Assembly: GCA_017590115.1 (NCBI GenBank) | Contig: JAGGNK010010226.1 | Location: 3,321,732 to 3,385,731, forward strand | Reading direction: 5' to 3' | Source: Montifringilla adamsi | Lineage: Eukaryota; Chordata; Aves; Passeriformes; Passeridae | Length of the DNA: 64,000 bases | In this document: positions 11,970 to 23,800 of the stretch, one piece after another | Numbering within the stretch: position 1 is the first letter of the stretch | Layout: the number at the start of each line of letters is the position of its first letter | Translations under genes and position numbers: made by a program | The notes under the pieces: model-generated | What the model saw: only the letters and a program-made list of their open reading frames with translations | Database searches by the model: none | Told to the model about the DNA's origin: nothing

Positions 11970-12440
11970 CCAAAAAAGGAGTATTTGTGGGTAGAGACAA
12001 TAAGAACAGTTCAGTAAAAATACTAATGATAATAATAGTAATAAAAAGAAGGGGGAGAGAGAGACAAAGTGCAATAAATTGGTGCACAATACAGCTGCTC
12101 ACCACCCAGTGACAGATGCCCAGCCTGTCCTTGGGCAGTGATTAGCCCCTCACAGCCAGTTTTCCCTAGTTTGTGTACTGGACAGGATGCTCCCTGGTAT
12201 GGAATATCCCTTTAGCCAGTTCAGCTCAGGTGTCCTGGCCATGCTCCTTCCCAAATCTTTGTGCCCGTCCTCACAGGCAGAGCCTGAGACACTGAACAGT
12301 TCTTGACTGTGGGCAAACACTGCTCAGCACCAACCAAACCATCGGTGTGTGATCAACATGATTCTCACACTGAATCCAAAACTCAGCTCTCTGCCAGCTA
12401 CCAGGGAGAAAATTAACTCTATCCCAGTAGAAAACACAGC
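11970..12440 (-). mobile_element. endogenous retrovirus LTR, partial, reverse
   Basis: On the minus strand the segment reads as an avian LTR that starts near 12440 (TGTGTTTTCTACTGGGATAG, then GAGTTAATTTTCTCCC). It passes through the diagnostic AAAGGGATATTCCATACC motif (near 12200-12217) and a GTGGTGAGCAGCTGTATTG segment (near 12088-12106), and ends near CTGTTCTTATTGTCTC and ACCCACAAAT. The family resembles passerine LTRs that I recall with a 'gggatagagttaattttc' start. The 3' end of the element is truncated, so no target-site duplication can be shown. No gag, pol or env lies beside it. Confidence 0.82.
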
Positions 12441-12495
12441 ATGCCTTAAAGTTAAAATTTGGACTATTTATTTCTGAAGTTAGGATTATACTGTT
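12441..12495. other. short unique spacer
   Basis: 55 bp between the LTR and the G/T-rich run; nothing recognised. Confidence 0.5.
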
Positions 12496-12521
12496 GGGTA
12501 GGGTTTTGGGTTTTTTTGGGG
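12496..12521 (+). repeat. G-quadruplex-type motif in a G/T-rich run
   Basis: Four G-tracts of 3, 3, 3 and 4 are separated by loops of 2 (TA), 4 (TTTT) and 7 (T7). This fits the usual G3+ N1-7 rule for an intramolecular G-quadruplex on the + strand. The motif opens a G/T-rich low-complexity run that continues to about 12550. The first two tracts look telomere-like, but there is no true TTAGGG array. Confidence 0.75.
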
Positions 12522-15500
12522 TTTTTTTTTGTTTTGTGTGTGTTTTTTTCGCTAAAATCTGGAAAAATTTGTGATGTGCATGATCTTCCTGGAAGGTGAA
12601 CGTTTCTCCTCATTCTGTGGGATAACTGGGTTTATTTCTGTTCTGGAACCTCTTGCCCTGAAGAACAGCAGGTGATCAGTATGCTCTGAAGCAGCTGCTG
12701 GCACTTTTGGAAGGTGTTAATGCCCTTTGCTGCTGAGCTATCACATGTTAGTGACACTTTCAAAGAGTAGTTCTTTAAATATTTTTGTCCTGAAGGGTTA
12801 TTGTGATATTGACCTCGTTGCATGTCAAAAAAAAAAATCAACAAAAAACCAAAACATAAGTCACTCTTACAAGTGATCTGAAAGATCTGATATTTGTTTA
12901 ACATCCTTGTTGGCTAAAAAGACTCCTCACATTGCTCGGGTTTTGATGGCTAGAATGTTTCTACTAGGGTAGCTATAGAAGGTTTGTCTTGGGCACCTAT
13001 GGCTTTCTCTTTCCATTTAATCAGTACAGGTTTTTTACCTAAAAATTGAATGCCTTTCAATAATTTTAGAACATTAATAATAGTTTAGTTTTAGTCTGTA
13101 TGAAAAGCAATCTAAACGTTTCATTGTTTTCGTTGCAGTGTCTATTTTTATGCTAAACTGGCTTTCTGTAGTACTTGTAGAAAGGTATAAGGAAGCTCCC
13201 AGAGGGGACCTTTTAGTTCTGAAAAAGGTAGGGATTTCAGTGTATATATCTTTGCTTTTAAAAGCTGCCTCTCCATTTTAGTGTTTTCTTTTTTTTTCTC
13301 TCAATGTGATTTATCTTGGTGTTTATTTTTTTCATCCTGCCTCTACTTTGCCTTTTTTGCTGTGCTGCTGATCCACTGTGTGTGTTAGGGCTCCCTTTTC
13401 CTTCCTCTGAAGCATCTGGAGTAGATTAATGTGAAGGTCAGGCTGGTAAAATGTGTGAATTTCTGCTCTGCCTAAAATACAGGCGGAGAATTAATTTTCA
13501 TCAGTGATTCTCTTTGAAATATATAAATTTCAGTGCTTTTCAGCATGTCATTGCTCTATTAGTGTGCAAGTTTTTAGGTATATATGCCTTTATTAAAAAA
13601 ACAGATCAGCACTCAAGGTGCAAGATATAGAGTGGTCTTTGCTCAAGACTCAGATTTTTGGCTTAGAATTTTCCTGAAATAAGGAACAAACAAGCGAAGA
13701 AGGAAAGGAGATGTAAAAAAGACATACTAAATTTGTCAGTTTTGAGTTTTGTGGGGCTTAGGTGAGTTATTTAAGACTTCTCATTGTCAGTAACACAGAG
13801 GGATTTGTCCTGAACCTGCTCTATGGTTATTTATGCAGAAATGTAGATTGCTGGGGTTTGGAGACATTTTGCCCTTGTCCTTGCATGTTTTTGTTTCCAT
13901 GGATACAGACAGTTACCTCAAAGGTCCAGAAATATTATAGAGCCCAATTTGATGGACTCCAAAATTATAATTTTGAACCAAAATGACCTTGATGTAATGG
14001 AGCTCTCCTCAACAGGCACAATGAAGTTTCAGCTGTTATTCATCTGAGGGTGTGAGCTACACTATTGCAAAGATATACTGATCCAAATGCATGGTGATGA
14101 GGATTTTATGACCCACTCATTTCTTTAATATCTTAAGTAGGATGAGGCAATTGGCTGACTAATGAGATCTTAATGGGTGCAGTGGTCTGAGTGAGGGGAG
14201 TGTATAACTGTCTTCATTTAGGCTGAATCTGTCCTGCTTAGAAATTGACTGTCCTGAGAATTTTTCTTGTAATTCTGCAGAACTGGTACTGAGAAGATTA
14301 CTGGTGTATGTAATAGTTAGAAAAGGGGCAAAGAAAGCAACAGAGAAATTAATCTTAGCAAATGTAGCATTGCTGGTGAAGTTTTTTTGAGGGGACCTGC
14401 ATAATTTCAGGAACCAGACAGAATATTTTTTTGCTAAACCCCTGGATTTTAATCTCTCTGGCCTAATTAATAAATAATTTTTCTTAGTTAATCTAATAGC
14501 TTTCATTTTAACTTTGTACTAGAGATGCAATAAAATGTAGGAGTACAGTGAAATAAAACTTTGTTACATGGGCTTTTGTTTGTGTCCTCTATTTTTATGT
14601 TTTAATTCACTCCTATTTCTTCCTATCTTTTTTCTCCCCTAACTTCTAATAGGGCTTTTTACTTTTAGCTGATGTGTCTTTTCTGCTTAAAAAAATTGCT
14701 TTTGCTCTCTTTTCCCATGTTATCCATTTCCATCTGATTCTTCCAAGTCTGTTAGCACACTAGCATAGTAGCTGACTCACAGTTTATATTTACTTTCATT
14801 TCCCTTTTGGTTTAAAATTACCTCATGGATGCCTCTTTTACTGCTGTGTGTTTGGAAGTTTAACATCCTCAGGTCAATTTAGTTTCTGAAATTGATGTTG
14901 CATTTGGTTGCAGCAGCAGTACTACTGTAGCTGTTATGCTCTACAAGATTTTGGCTGGAAGTAGTATCTTAGACAAACCAGCATAGTCTGGAAGGAAATC
15001 TGCAGCTTGTAGGGATATGTGGTCTTCCTGTCTGAGAGAGAAACAGCAATCATTAAAACCAAATACTGGTTGTAAACAATTATTCTAACTTGATTAGCTA
15101 TGTTACTTAGACCATGGGAAAATGGATAATTGGGATCCATAAGGAGGTGTTAACCATGTCTTTGCCTCTTTTCCTGACTTAGGGAGATAGAAAGAAAAAT
15201 TCACTATCTCCCTACCATCTGTGGGAGGCTGTTGGTTAACAGAGGGAAATTGCAGTGTTCCATAAAGGCAGTGCTGCCATGGAGTTCCTGTGAGTGTCCT
15301 CTAGTGTTAGGGATTCCAGTTTCTAGTTCTTATGTGACTTAGATCATCTTTCCCAGGCTTTTGGGGAGCCTCCTTCGAGGGAAGAAGGGAGTCAGAGCTG
15401 ACTCAGGATAAATGCCCTGCCCTGGATGCCTGTGCCCTTCATCCACTGTCTATGCAAGGTCACTGTGAGGCTGTTGATCCATACAAACTGAGGAGCACTA

Positions 15501-18065
15501 TTGGTGCTTTGAATGCATTTTGGAAAGGGTGTGTACTGGGTATGGGATGATTTTTTCCACTGTGAGTTGCATCTCCCATGAGTGTCTAGATTTGTGCCTT
15601 TTTTTTTTCCCCTTGGTGTGAGCAGGTCATGTTTGATTCATATAATGTATTCAGGGAGTTTAATGATGAAAAGGGTTGCTTGAAAGGTAGGAGCTTTTGA
15701 GAAATATCTTTTAAGGTTAAAAATTCTCCTAGCGCAGGCTGTAAGTTTTCAAATGCTGTATTTTTGTGAATAAAAATTGTGAATAGGAGGTGTTTTCCAA
15801 GAATACTGCTCCAGTCAAGTTAGAAATCTTTTTAGGTAGCTGAGTGGTATCACATCTGTCCTCTTCAGAAGATATGCTGGTGTTTAAAGGGGTGTCTCAT
15901 ATAAATTATATTTTTTATCTCTATTCTTAAGAATTAATTAATGATGACTGATTAGAACAACTGCTACTTTGACAGTAATAGTATCAACAAGTAATAATTC
16001 TTGTTCATATTACCTGTGTTGAATTCTTTTTCATATGGTTGGAAAGATTGAGGAAGAAATTAGTCTGGGAGAACTCTTGACTGTTTTCTGCTGGATCTCG
16101 TCATCTGGAGGGGACAAGAATCCTAAAACAGGCTCAAGATTCCTCAGTCTCCTGAGGGTTGTTTAATGTCTTTAGAATGACAGCTTGAGTATAGACCACT
16201 GGTACACAGGAGGGATAGAGATATAAAACTTTGTAAAAGTTTGTTGTAGTGAGTAAGCTCAGAGCTGCTTGTCAGCGTCATTGATGTATTCTTTCCATTT
16301 CATGATTTCTATCTCCTTTATTTTGTTTGCCAGTTTAATTGCCATTTGATGGTTATGGACAGCATGGATTTTTCCTCTCTGAAAGACAACAGCATTTTTC
16401 TTTTCTACAGCATTTTCTGCTCTCTAGTCAGAAAACATCATTCAGATGGACTAATATATAGAGTGAAACTTAATCTTTGGAATTTGTATGCATTTTTGAA
16501 ATTTCCTGTTTTAAATCTGAAGAGCTTTTTTACTTGAAAGTCTATTTTCTTTTCATGATAAAGGCTCTTTTTCTATAAGTCTTGAGTGGGAATCTGCCTC
16601 TCAGGCAGCAGCAGAGACAGAGGTGAAGTTGGTAGTATGCTTTCTGTGTGATTGCATATTAGCTGAAGTGCATAAACCAGTCTTTAGAGTGGGCTTGCAA
16701 TTAGAGTCCTCCTCTTTCAATAAGATAAATGTCTTAATCATGAAAATAAAGGGTTGTGGGTTGTTTTCTCAGTAGTAAGGTCAGGCTCTTTGTTGCTATG
16801 AGGCCATGATCACTACAACTGAAGTCCAGAGAACGGAGTAGGAGAATAAGGACCACAACGGCTACAATTATGCATTTTGATAATTATTTTCCCTATGCAA
16901 AATTACCAAGTTTTGTATTGCAATTGCAAGCACACATTAGGACATCTGGACGAACAGCAACCACTTGAAGATCAAGATGGACATCAACACTGATTTTCCT
17001 GGAGATAGCTACAGATATTGCTGCTGATAATATTTTGCAGCAGAAAGAGGAAGTCCCACACTGTTATTGGCAGTGGAGAAAAAAATAGCAGTAAAAAGAA
17101 GAACAGATTAAAGGAAATGGATTTACTGTAGCTGCTAAACAGGTGGGAATACAAGAATTTGACAAGGGTTAGTCTTCCTTTGATCACAAGGACGTTAATG
17201 TGCAGAGCAAGCAGTTAAGGACAGGTATCCACCAGGAGAGAGAATTGTCTTGTTTTTCATGTATTTTAGGCCACTTAAAATAACCTCTGCTGCTTGTGTG
17301 ATGTTTTCTTTGCCTCCAAACCTTCCCACTAGCCTGCAACAGAATCTCTTTGGGGAGTACTACAGATCCTTCTGCTTTATGATTGAGTTCAAAACTGGAA
17401 GATATGTTCCTTTTTCCTGGAATAATAGATTAAGAGTTAGAAGTATTAATTTTTTAAAGGACTTTTATTGTTTATAGCTTTACCTCTAATTACCTGTTTA
17501 AAATTATTTGTATGTATCTCTAGGATATATGACTGGTCTGGTCCCACTCTTGTTATTGTGAGGTTACTGTAATCTTCCAATCCATTTTTATTTTGGCACT
17601 CGGTTTGTAGCTCTATTTAGCCTGTCAAACCTTTTGACAGCAACTCTAAGCATTTGCCAAGCTGGCTATCTTTAATTTGAGGAAGGAAACACTGATAGAC
17701 ATGATTTTCTCTGCAAGTGTTAATGATTTTCTTGAGAAGGACAAGTTCCAGACAATGACTCATGCATGCCTTTGGGAAGCGGTCTATACATCCAATTAAC
17801 CAACAGGAGTTACTACTTTATCAGGAATAGGATGAATTCTAATGCTGCAAAACACTGTTTATGGAGTTTTTCTTTGACTTGAGTGATCAATAATCTTAAT
17901 TTTATGTGATAATACGCATGTTACTATAGTATGACAAATTAAATGTGTCACCTTGGTATAGATGAATTTCTTTCATGTTAAGAGCCTTGATGTAGCTGAT
18001 GTAAACTGGTTTTTATTCAATGGAGTTAATCTATACTGGTTCCAGATCTAGTCAATTATTTTCTG
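12522..18065. other. unique AT-rich stretch, no gene seen
   Basis: About 5.5 kb. The longest unexplained frame is 115 codons on the minus strand (14159-14506), with no recognisable product. An exon-like island at 13139-13184 was considered and rejected. Positions 15180-15480 are somewhat GC-richer but show no known element. Confidence 0.5.
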
Positions 18066-18217
18066 CTTATGTTACTTTTTAAGAGGAAAATAACAAGGAC
18101 TAAATTCATAACCTTGTGTCTCATATGTTACTTTTTATGTTACTTTTATGTTCCTTATCTTATGTTACTTTTTAAGAGGAAAATAACAAGGACTAAATTC
18201 ATAACCTTGTGTCTCAT
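18066..18217. repeat. 59-bp exact duplication with a junction of shorter copies
   Basis: A 59-bp block at 18066-18124 (CTTATGTTACTTTTTAAGAG onward, ending GTGTCTCAT) recurs without mismatch at 18159-18217. The 34 bp between them contain two or three partial copies of its first part (ATGTTACTTTTT, ATGTTACTTTT, ATGTTCCTTA). The pattern suggests repeated strand slippage or template switching rather than a simple tandem duplication. Confidence 0.93.
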
Positions 18218-20260
18218 TAAGTAAAGCAGCAAACATAAAAATTTCATTAAATAATAATTCCATTTATCTAAGCCACTTGTCTCTGGTAGAAGATACAGAT
18301 AAAATGCATACAAATTTGACCAGAAAGGAAAACAAATTACAAAGAGGGCAAGTTCAGCATAACCTCAAGAATGTGTAAACATTCATTCAAACTCACTGTT
18401 GGGAGTTATGGGGAATGCCTTCATTTTTACCTCACTTGAAGAAATGGAGTGCCTGAGACAACTAAGCCAAAGGAAAAACCTCTCATATTAACAAACAGAT
18501 CTTCAAATAATGACATAAAACAAATTATATAACTACAACTTCTATAACTTCTACAACTTCTTGTATTTTTGGTGGTGTGGTTACCCTTGTCACTCATAAT
18601 ATGTTTATATTGATAGACTGTTTAATATCTTGTAAGAAGTAATGTGGACTGCAATGTGCCTTTTTTAATCAAAGATGATGAGAAGGTCACGTGGTATTGG
18701 AGATTTACCAACATGTACTTATGATCATTTGAGGTGTTTGAGATGATAAACCTAAATGCTTTTGTGCATAAGACTAGGATTAATTAAGGGTTGAAATCTG
18801 AGCATGTTATCAGATTTTATTGGGTTGTTGTCTTGATATAGGGAAATATGCAAAAAATATTTTTTTTCCTCTACCTTGTAGAAAGATACAGTATTATCTG
18901 GTTTTTGGACTGAGTTCCATCATTGTAGTTCTCCTCTCTGCCTAATGTCTGTAACAAAAAAAGTAACATTTAATTAGAAGTAGTTATTGGGAAACACAAA
19001 TTAGTTAATTTTTAGAATTATAACCTGATTATTTTGTGGTTAGTGTTCTTCCTTGTAGATGTGAATTATAACTTACCATGTTTGCACACATGACATTCTA
19101 GTTGATGTGCGACAGTGTTTCTTCAGCACATTTCACTGTGCTGCCAGATTTGGAATTTTGTGTAGACAGGGCTGCTTTAAATAAGCCTGAATTAGTCTAA
19201 ACTTTTCCTTTTGTCTACTTGATTATATATGCAGGAAACAACATAGTAGAGAATGAAATACATTTTCTAAGTTATTTAAAAGACTGAGGTTTGACTTAAT
19301 AAAGTGGCCAAGGTTTCCAAGACCATTTTCTCTATGGCACAGATGTGCCTATATCCTGTATCTGCCAATATCCTCGATCTGTTTGCTAATCATCAAGTTA
19401 ATTTATATTTCAGTGGCTAATCTTTTCATCTGAATAGATACACACTGCCCAAGTCAGTATCCTTCAGAGTTTGATCCCAAATCCTCTCTACCTGCCATCA
19501 CTCTAAGTGTAAATGGTGAGTTTATTACTGTTATTAATTCCTGGACCTACTTTTGCTCACTAGTATGTGATCTTTTCTAGTTTTTGTTCTCCCTTATTTC
19601 TTAATTAAATACTTTTTACTACTGCAGATGAAATGATCCAATAATATCTGTCTGTAGTGATCAGAATAATGAGCAAATGATACTTTTAATATAGGTAGCT
19701 TTGCTTTTGAGCTTCTATTCAAACTAAGTGGAGTATTAAATTAGACAATGATTGAATTTTGGGGAAAGCATTGTACCAGCTAAATTTTGAACCGGTTTTT
19801 AATAATGTATTTCTAGTGGAACTTCTGAAGAGCTGTCTAATATTTTCTGAATGACCACAGACACATTAAATGTCATTTTAGGCTGTTTATACTGGTGAGA
19901 TTCTCAATATTGCTTTTTGGATAAAATGTGCACCCTTGATTTGAGTTCAGTTTGTACATCATGTGCCATAATCTCTTCTGGAGTACAACTCAAAAGCACT
20001 GACCTGTGCATAAGATTGCAGAAAACTCATTTCTTATTTGTCTTTGTTTTTGGCATTTATCCTGTAGCCTTGTTTAAAGATAGAGGCAAGTTTTCCCATC
20101 TGTATAGCTTGAAATATTTTTCTTAGGAGTGTGGATTCCTTATTTTTTACTAGTGCACTAATGGTTCCTGAAATAAATTCAAGTATTTTCCTGATTAAAG
20201 GCGAACACACCTTAGAGAAAAGGGAAGTTGTCTGAGGTCACAAGTTGTGTGCTACAACTT
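18218..20260. other. unique AT-rich stretch, no gene seen
   Basis: No open frame above 69 codons. A small 10-11-bp repeat of an ACTTCTATA-like unit lies near 18533-18562. No transposon or exon recognised. Confidence 0.5.
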
Positions 20261-20898
20261 TGAATGGAAACTGTTTGTGGGGATGATTTGGTTTGGTGGG
20301 GTCTTGTTTGTTGGTTTATGTGGTTTTTGTTTTGGTTTTTGGTTGGTTTTTGGTTTGTTTTTTTTTTTTTTTTTGTTTTGTTTGTTTTGGTTTTTTCTTT
20401 TTTTTAGTTTTTATTCCCTTGGGTTTTTTTTTTTGTTTTGTTTTTTTTTCATTTGTTTATTTTGGGTTTTTTTTGTTTTTTTTGCTTTTTTGTTTTGGGG
20501 TTTTTTTGGGGATTTTTTTTTCCGTTTTGTTTGGGGTTTGTTTTGGTTTTTTGTTTTCTTTTTCATTTTGGTTTTTGTTTTGTTTTGGGTTTTGTTTGGG
20601 GTTTTTATGTTTTTGTTTATTTGGGTTTTATAATTTTGGTTTTTTGTTTTGTTTTCTTTTTTCTTTTCTTTTGTTTTTTTTTTTTAAAGATGGCTTCCGT
20701 AAAGTCGTCCATGTTGATTCTGGAATTGTCAAAATGGAGAGTTTTTTTTCCCTTGGGTTTTTTTTTGTTTTGTTTTTTTCATTTGTTTGTTTTGGATTTT
20801 TTTGGGTTTTTTGCTTTTTTGTTTTGTTTTGGGGTTTTTTTTGGGATTTTTTTTTCCATTTTGTTTGGGGTTTGTTTTGGTTTTTTGTTTTTTTTTTA
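20261..20898. repeat. long G/T-rich low-complexity block with internal duplication
   Basis: About 640 bp made almost only of T and G on the + strand, broken by a 60-bp more normal island (20688-20740). A segment of about 145 bp at 20414-20557 (from TTCCCTTGGG to TTTGTTTTGGTTTTTTG) recurs at 20748-20897 with small indels, a period of about 335 bp. Long frames here (for example 20293-20904 and 20438-20938) encode products made mainly of Phe, Leu, Gly, Val and Trp, because TTT, TTG, GGG and GTT are the only common codons. They are not genes. Confidence 0.92.
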
Positions 20899-23800
20899 CC
20901 CTAAGCAGATATGGAAAAATTTCAAAGCAGGAATTTAGAGCTTGGGATTTTTTTCCATTTTCAAATGGGGAGACTGAGGCTTGGGGGAGCCTGGGGACTG
21001 GCTCACTGTCACCAGTCACATCAGTTACTGGTAACAGCACTGACAGAGGCGTTGTGCTCAGGACAAGGGGTTTGCTTGGCTAGAACGCCTTTGAGCTGAA
21101 AGGCGTCTGCAGCTTGAATGAGAGTTGGCTCCTCTCATTTTTTCTTCACAGAAATTATTAATGATCTTATTCAGCCTGCTGTCTTGCTAATATCAAGGAT
21201 CAATAAAAATATGTAGTCTTATACACTCATCTTCCTTCTTGAGGTAGGCACGATGTTTGATGAAAGCAAGAAGGTTTACAGACAGCTGGAGTATGCCAGA
21301 TTTGGGAAGGATGATAGGGTGCAATACAGATGGATGTAGAAAAAAACCCCCCAAGGGTAAATAAGGGATTGCTAAAATGCAGCAGCAGGATAGGATGAAA
21401 GCAAGTGCAAGTATGTAAGTCCATCTGGAGTCAAATCTCCTGAACTGTTTACTATAAACTGTTAATATAGCTGTAAATGTTATTGATAAACCAAGTTGGG
21501 ACTCTGGTAAACAGGATCCTGAAAATTTAAAGAGGTTATTGTCTAGAATATGCAAGACAGAAATGCCCTTCTAAATTAAAAATGAAGTAGTATCATATTT
21601 GTAATTAAAAAATGAGACACATTATTTTTACTCCCACTTGCAAGAACCAGTGGATGGAAAAGCTTAGCAGTAAGCAGCAAAAGCTTGAGGGGAAAAATGA
21701 CCCATGTCACCTTTCAAGCCACAAAAGCTGCAGCAACTGAATTTTTATTTGCTTCCCAGCTCCCCACAATGACTTACAGTTAACATTTGCAGCAGTGGCT
21801 GCTGAGAACTAAGGGCTTACTCAGCAGAAGTTACCTAAGGTGAACACACGGTGCTCGCTCGTACGGGGTCAGCGTGAGATGAAAATGCTTCACACCCCAC
21901 CATCATCAATATTGCCAGATAGGGAGGGCAACCACATGACAACAGGGCTGGCTGTGACCTTGGTGGAAGTGACAAACACCCCACATTACAGCAGTTCACA
22001 AGTGGCAATAAGTAATAGGGCTCGCAGAGGTGGCCATCAAATATAAGTAATTAACTGGAGCAATGCAGGGAGAATGCATGAGCCTGGGAAATGGTCCAAG
22101 GGAGAAGTATAAAAAATACCCAGACAAACCAGAGGAAAAAGGCAGTTTTGTTTTAAGACAAGAGACTTATGAAGGTTGCTGATAGTGTCCTGGGCTGGCT
22201 GGGAAGTGGAGATAAGTTGGATGAATGCTATATAAAAAAATAAATAACTTGCATGCTTTGGATAGTATCACATTGGCAGAATTGGTATTTTCTTTCCTGC
22301 TCACAGATGATGCATATAGCAAACTAATACATGTCTCATGGTAGGGGGGAGGGAAGGATATGTCCAAACTGGTGCTTAAAACACAAATACATCCAGGGCC
22401 AACATCCTGGACTTAGAGTAAAAAATTATTGTTTTCATTTTAATTTTTTTTTCTTATTCTCACCCATGTGAAGGGAAAGAGATGAGACTTGAAAACATCT
22501 CCAGCATGTAACTGAAGTAGTGGTGCCTTCCTGAGTCAGCAGCTGAGGAGTGTGGTGGGGAAAAATGAAATGAGAAGAGATTATTGCAGTGCAAAGGTGT
22601 GTCAGAACTACAGGTCACACAGAAAGAATTAGTCCTGTGGAGGCATTTCTACCAATGAAGTGTATCTTGTAGATTTCTCAAGCATGTACACTGTTATTAA
22701 AAGTATAAATTCAGAAGAAAGCCGTTTTGGCTAGCTTTGTCTCTAAGCATCTATCACTTTCTAAAGCTTTGGAATCTTCAGTGATGGAAGCTCAACCTTC
22801 AAACTGCTTCAGTCTTTCACTGTAAGAAGACAGTGCTATCTTACAAATATAATTTTATTTTTTTTTTCAGCAGATCAAACTTTATTATCTTTCTTCAACA
22901 TCTTCTGCTCTCCACCTTTTCTAAAAATTGGATGTTACTAAGTGGACAAAGAACATTTGAGGTTTCCTGCAGTAGAGAAGAGGCACACATTATAAACCTC
23001 TAAAATCCAAGACTTTGTACTTCCATTTGGTGTAACCTCTGGAGAACACTTGAGTCAAAAAATTGAAGAAAAATATAGCAATCTCTTTTTCCCCTTTGTG
23101 CTTTACAGGTATAGTTGCAAAATAGAGCATTTGGGTAATCAAGGTCTGGGGCAAATGATAAGAAAGTTCTAAGTAGATCATTAATTTGCAAATATTTTTC
23201 TTTTTTTCTTGTATTTGAACAATCTCATTTTTATAGTGGACAGCAAGCCCACTATTGTGTGCAGAGAGAAATCTTACTGAACTCGTGCTCAGCTTTTCTA
23301 GAAATTCCATAACTGGACAAGGAAGCAGGCAATATTCCCCCCCTTCAAGTTTTCCCCTTTCAATTTAATAAGCAGGGGCAGTCTTAAACAGGTGCCATGG
23401 AAAAGAAACAACAATTGTTTAAGATTGTCCTGTGGCTCATATCAAAGGTGCTTCTGAAACTACATGACAAGCAGAGAGGTTTGAGCAAGAGACAGAAATA
23501 GAACTTCTTCAGAGGCTGTGATTGCAGAGAGGTGACCCAGGGAACACTTGGTCAGGTCGTAATCATAAAGAACTGGTTTCCTTAACTGGAGTGGTGAGCC
23601 TTTTCTTTTGTACCAGATTTTTTCTTTTAATTTGACCTGTGGGTTTGAAGGTGTTCCACTTTTACAAGTGGCTATAATTCCTGAAGTGCTCAGTACTCAA
23701 TGTGCAAATTCTCTTTAAAAATAGCTGTTTTCTCAGAAGGTAAACCAGTTGAGTCCCCTTGAAAGTCAGGCCCAGACCCTTACAAAAAGGACAATTTTAT

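Noticed and set aside
13139..13184. Exon-like island with TTTCGTTGCAG acceptor and GAAAG|GTATAAGG donor
   Set aside because: The donor is weak and the polypyrimidine tract is interrupted. One open frame over 46 nt is not meaningful. Typical pseudoexon.
20247..21040. Frames of 128, 203, 166 and 103 codons
   Set aside because: They are translations of a G/T-rich low-complexity block: Phe/Leu/Gly/Trp repeats on one strand, Lys/Asn/Thr/Gln repeats on the other.
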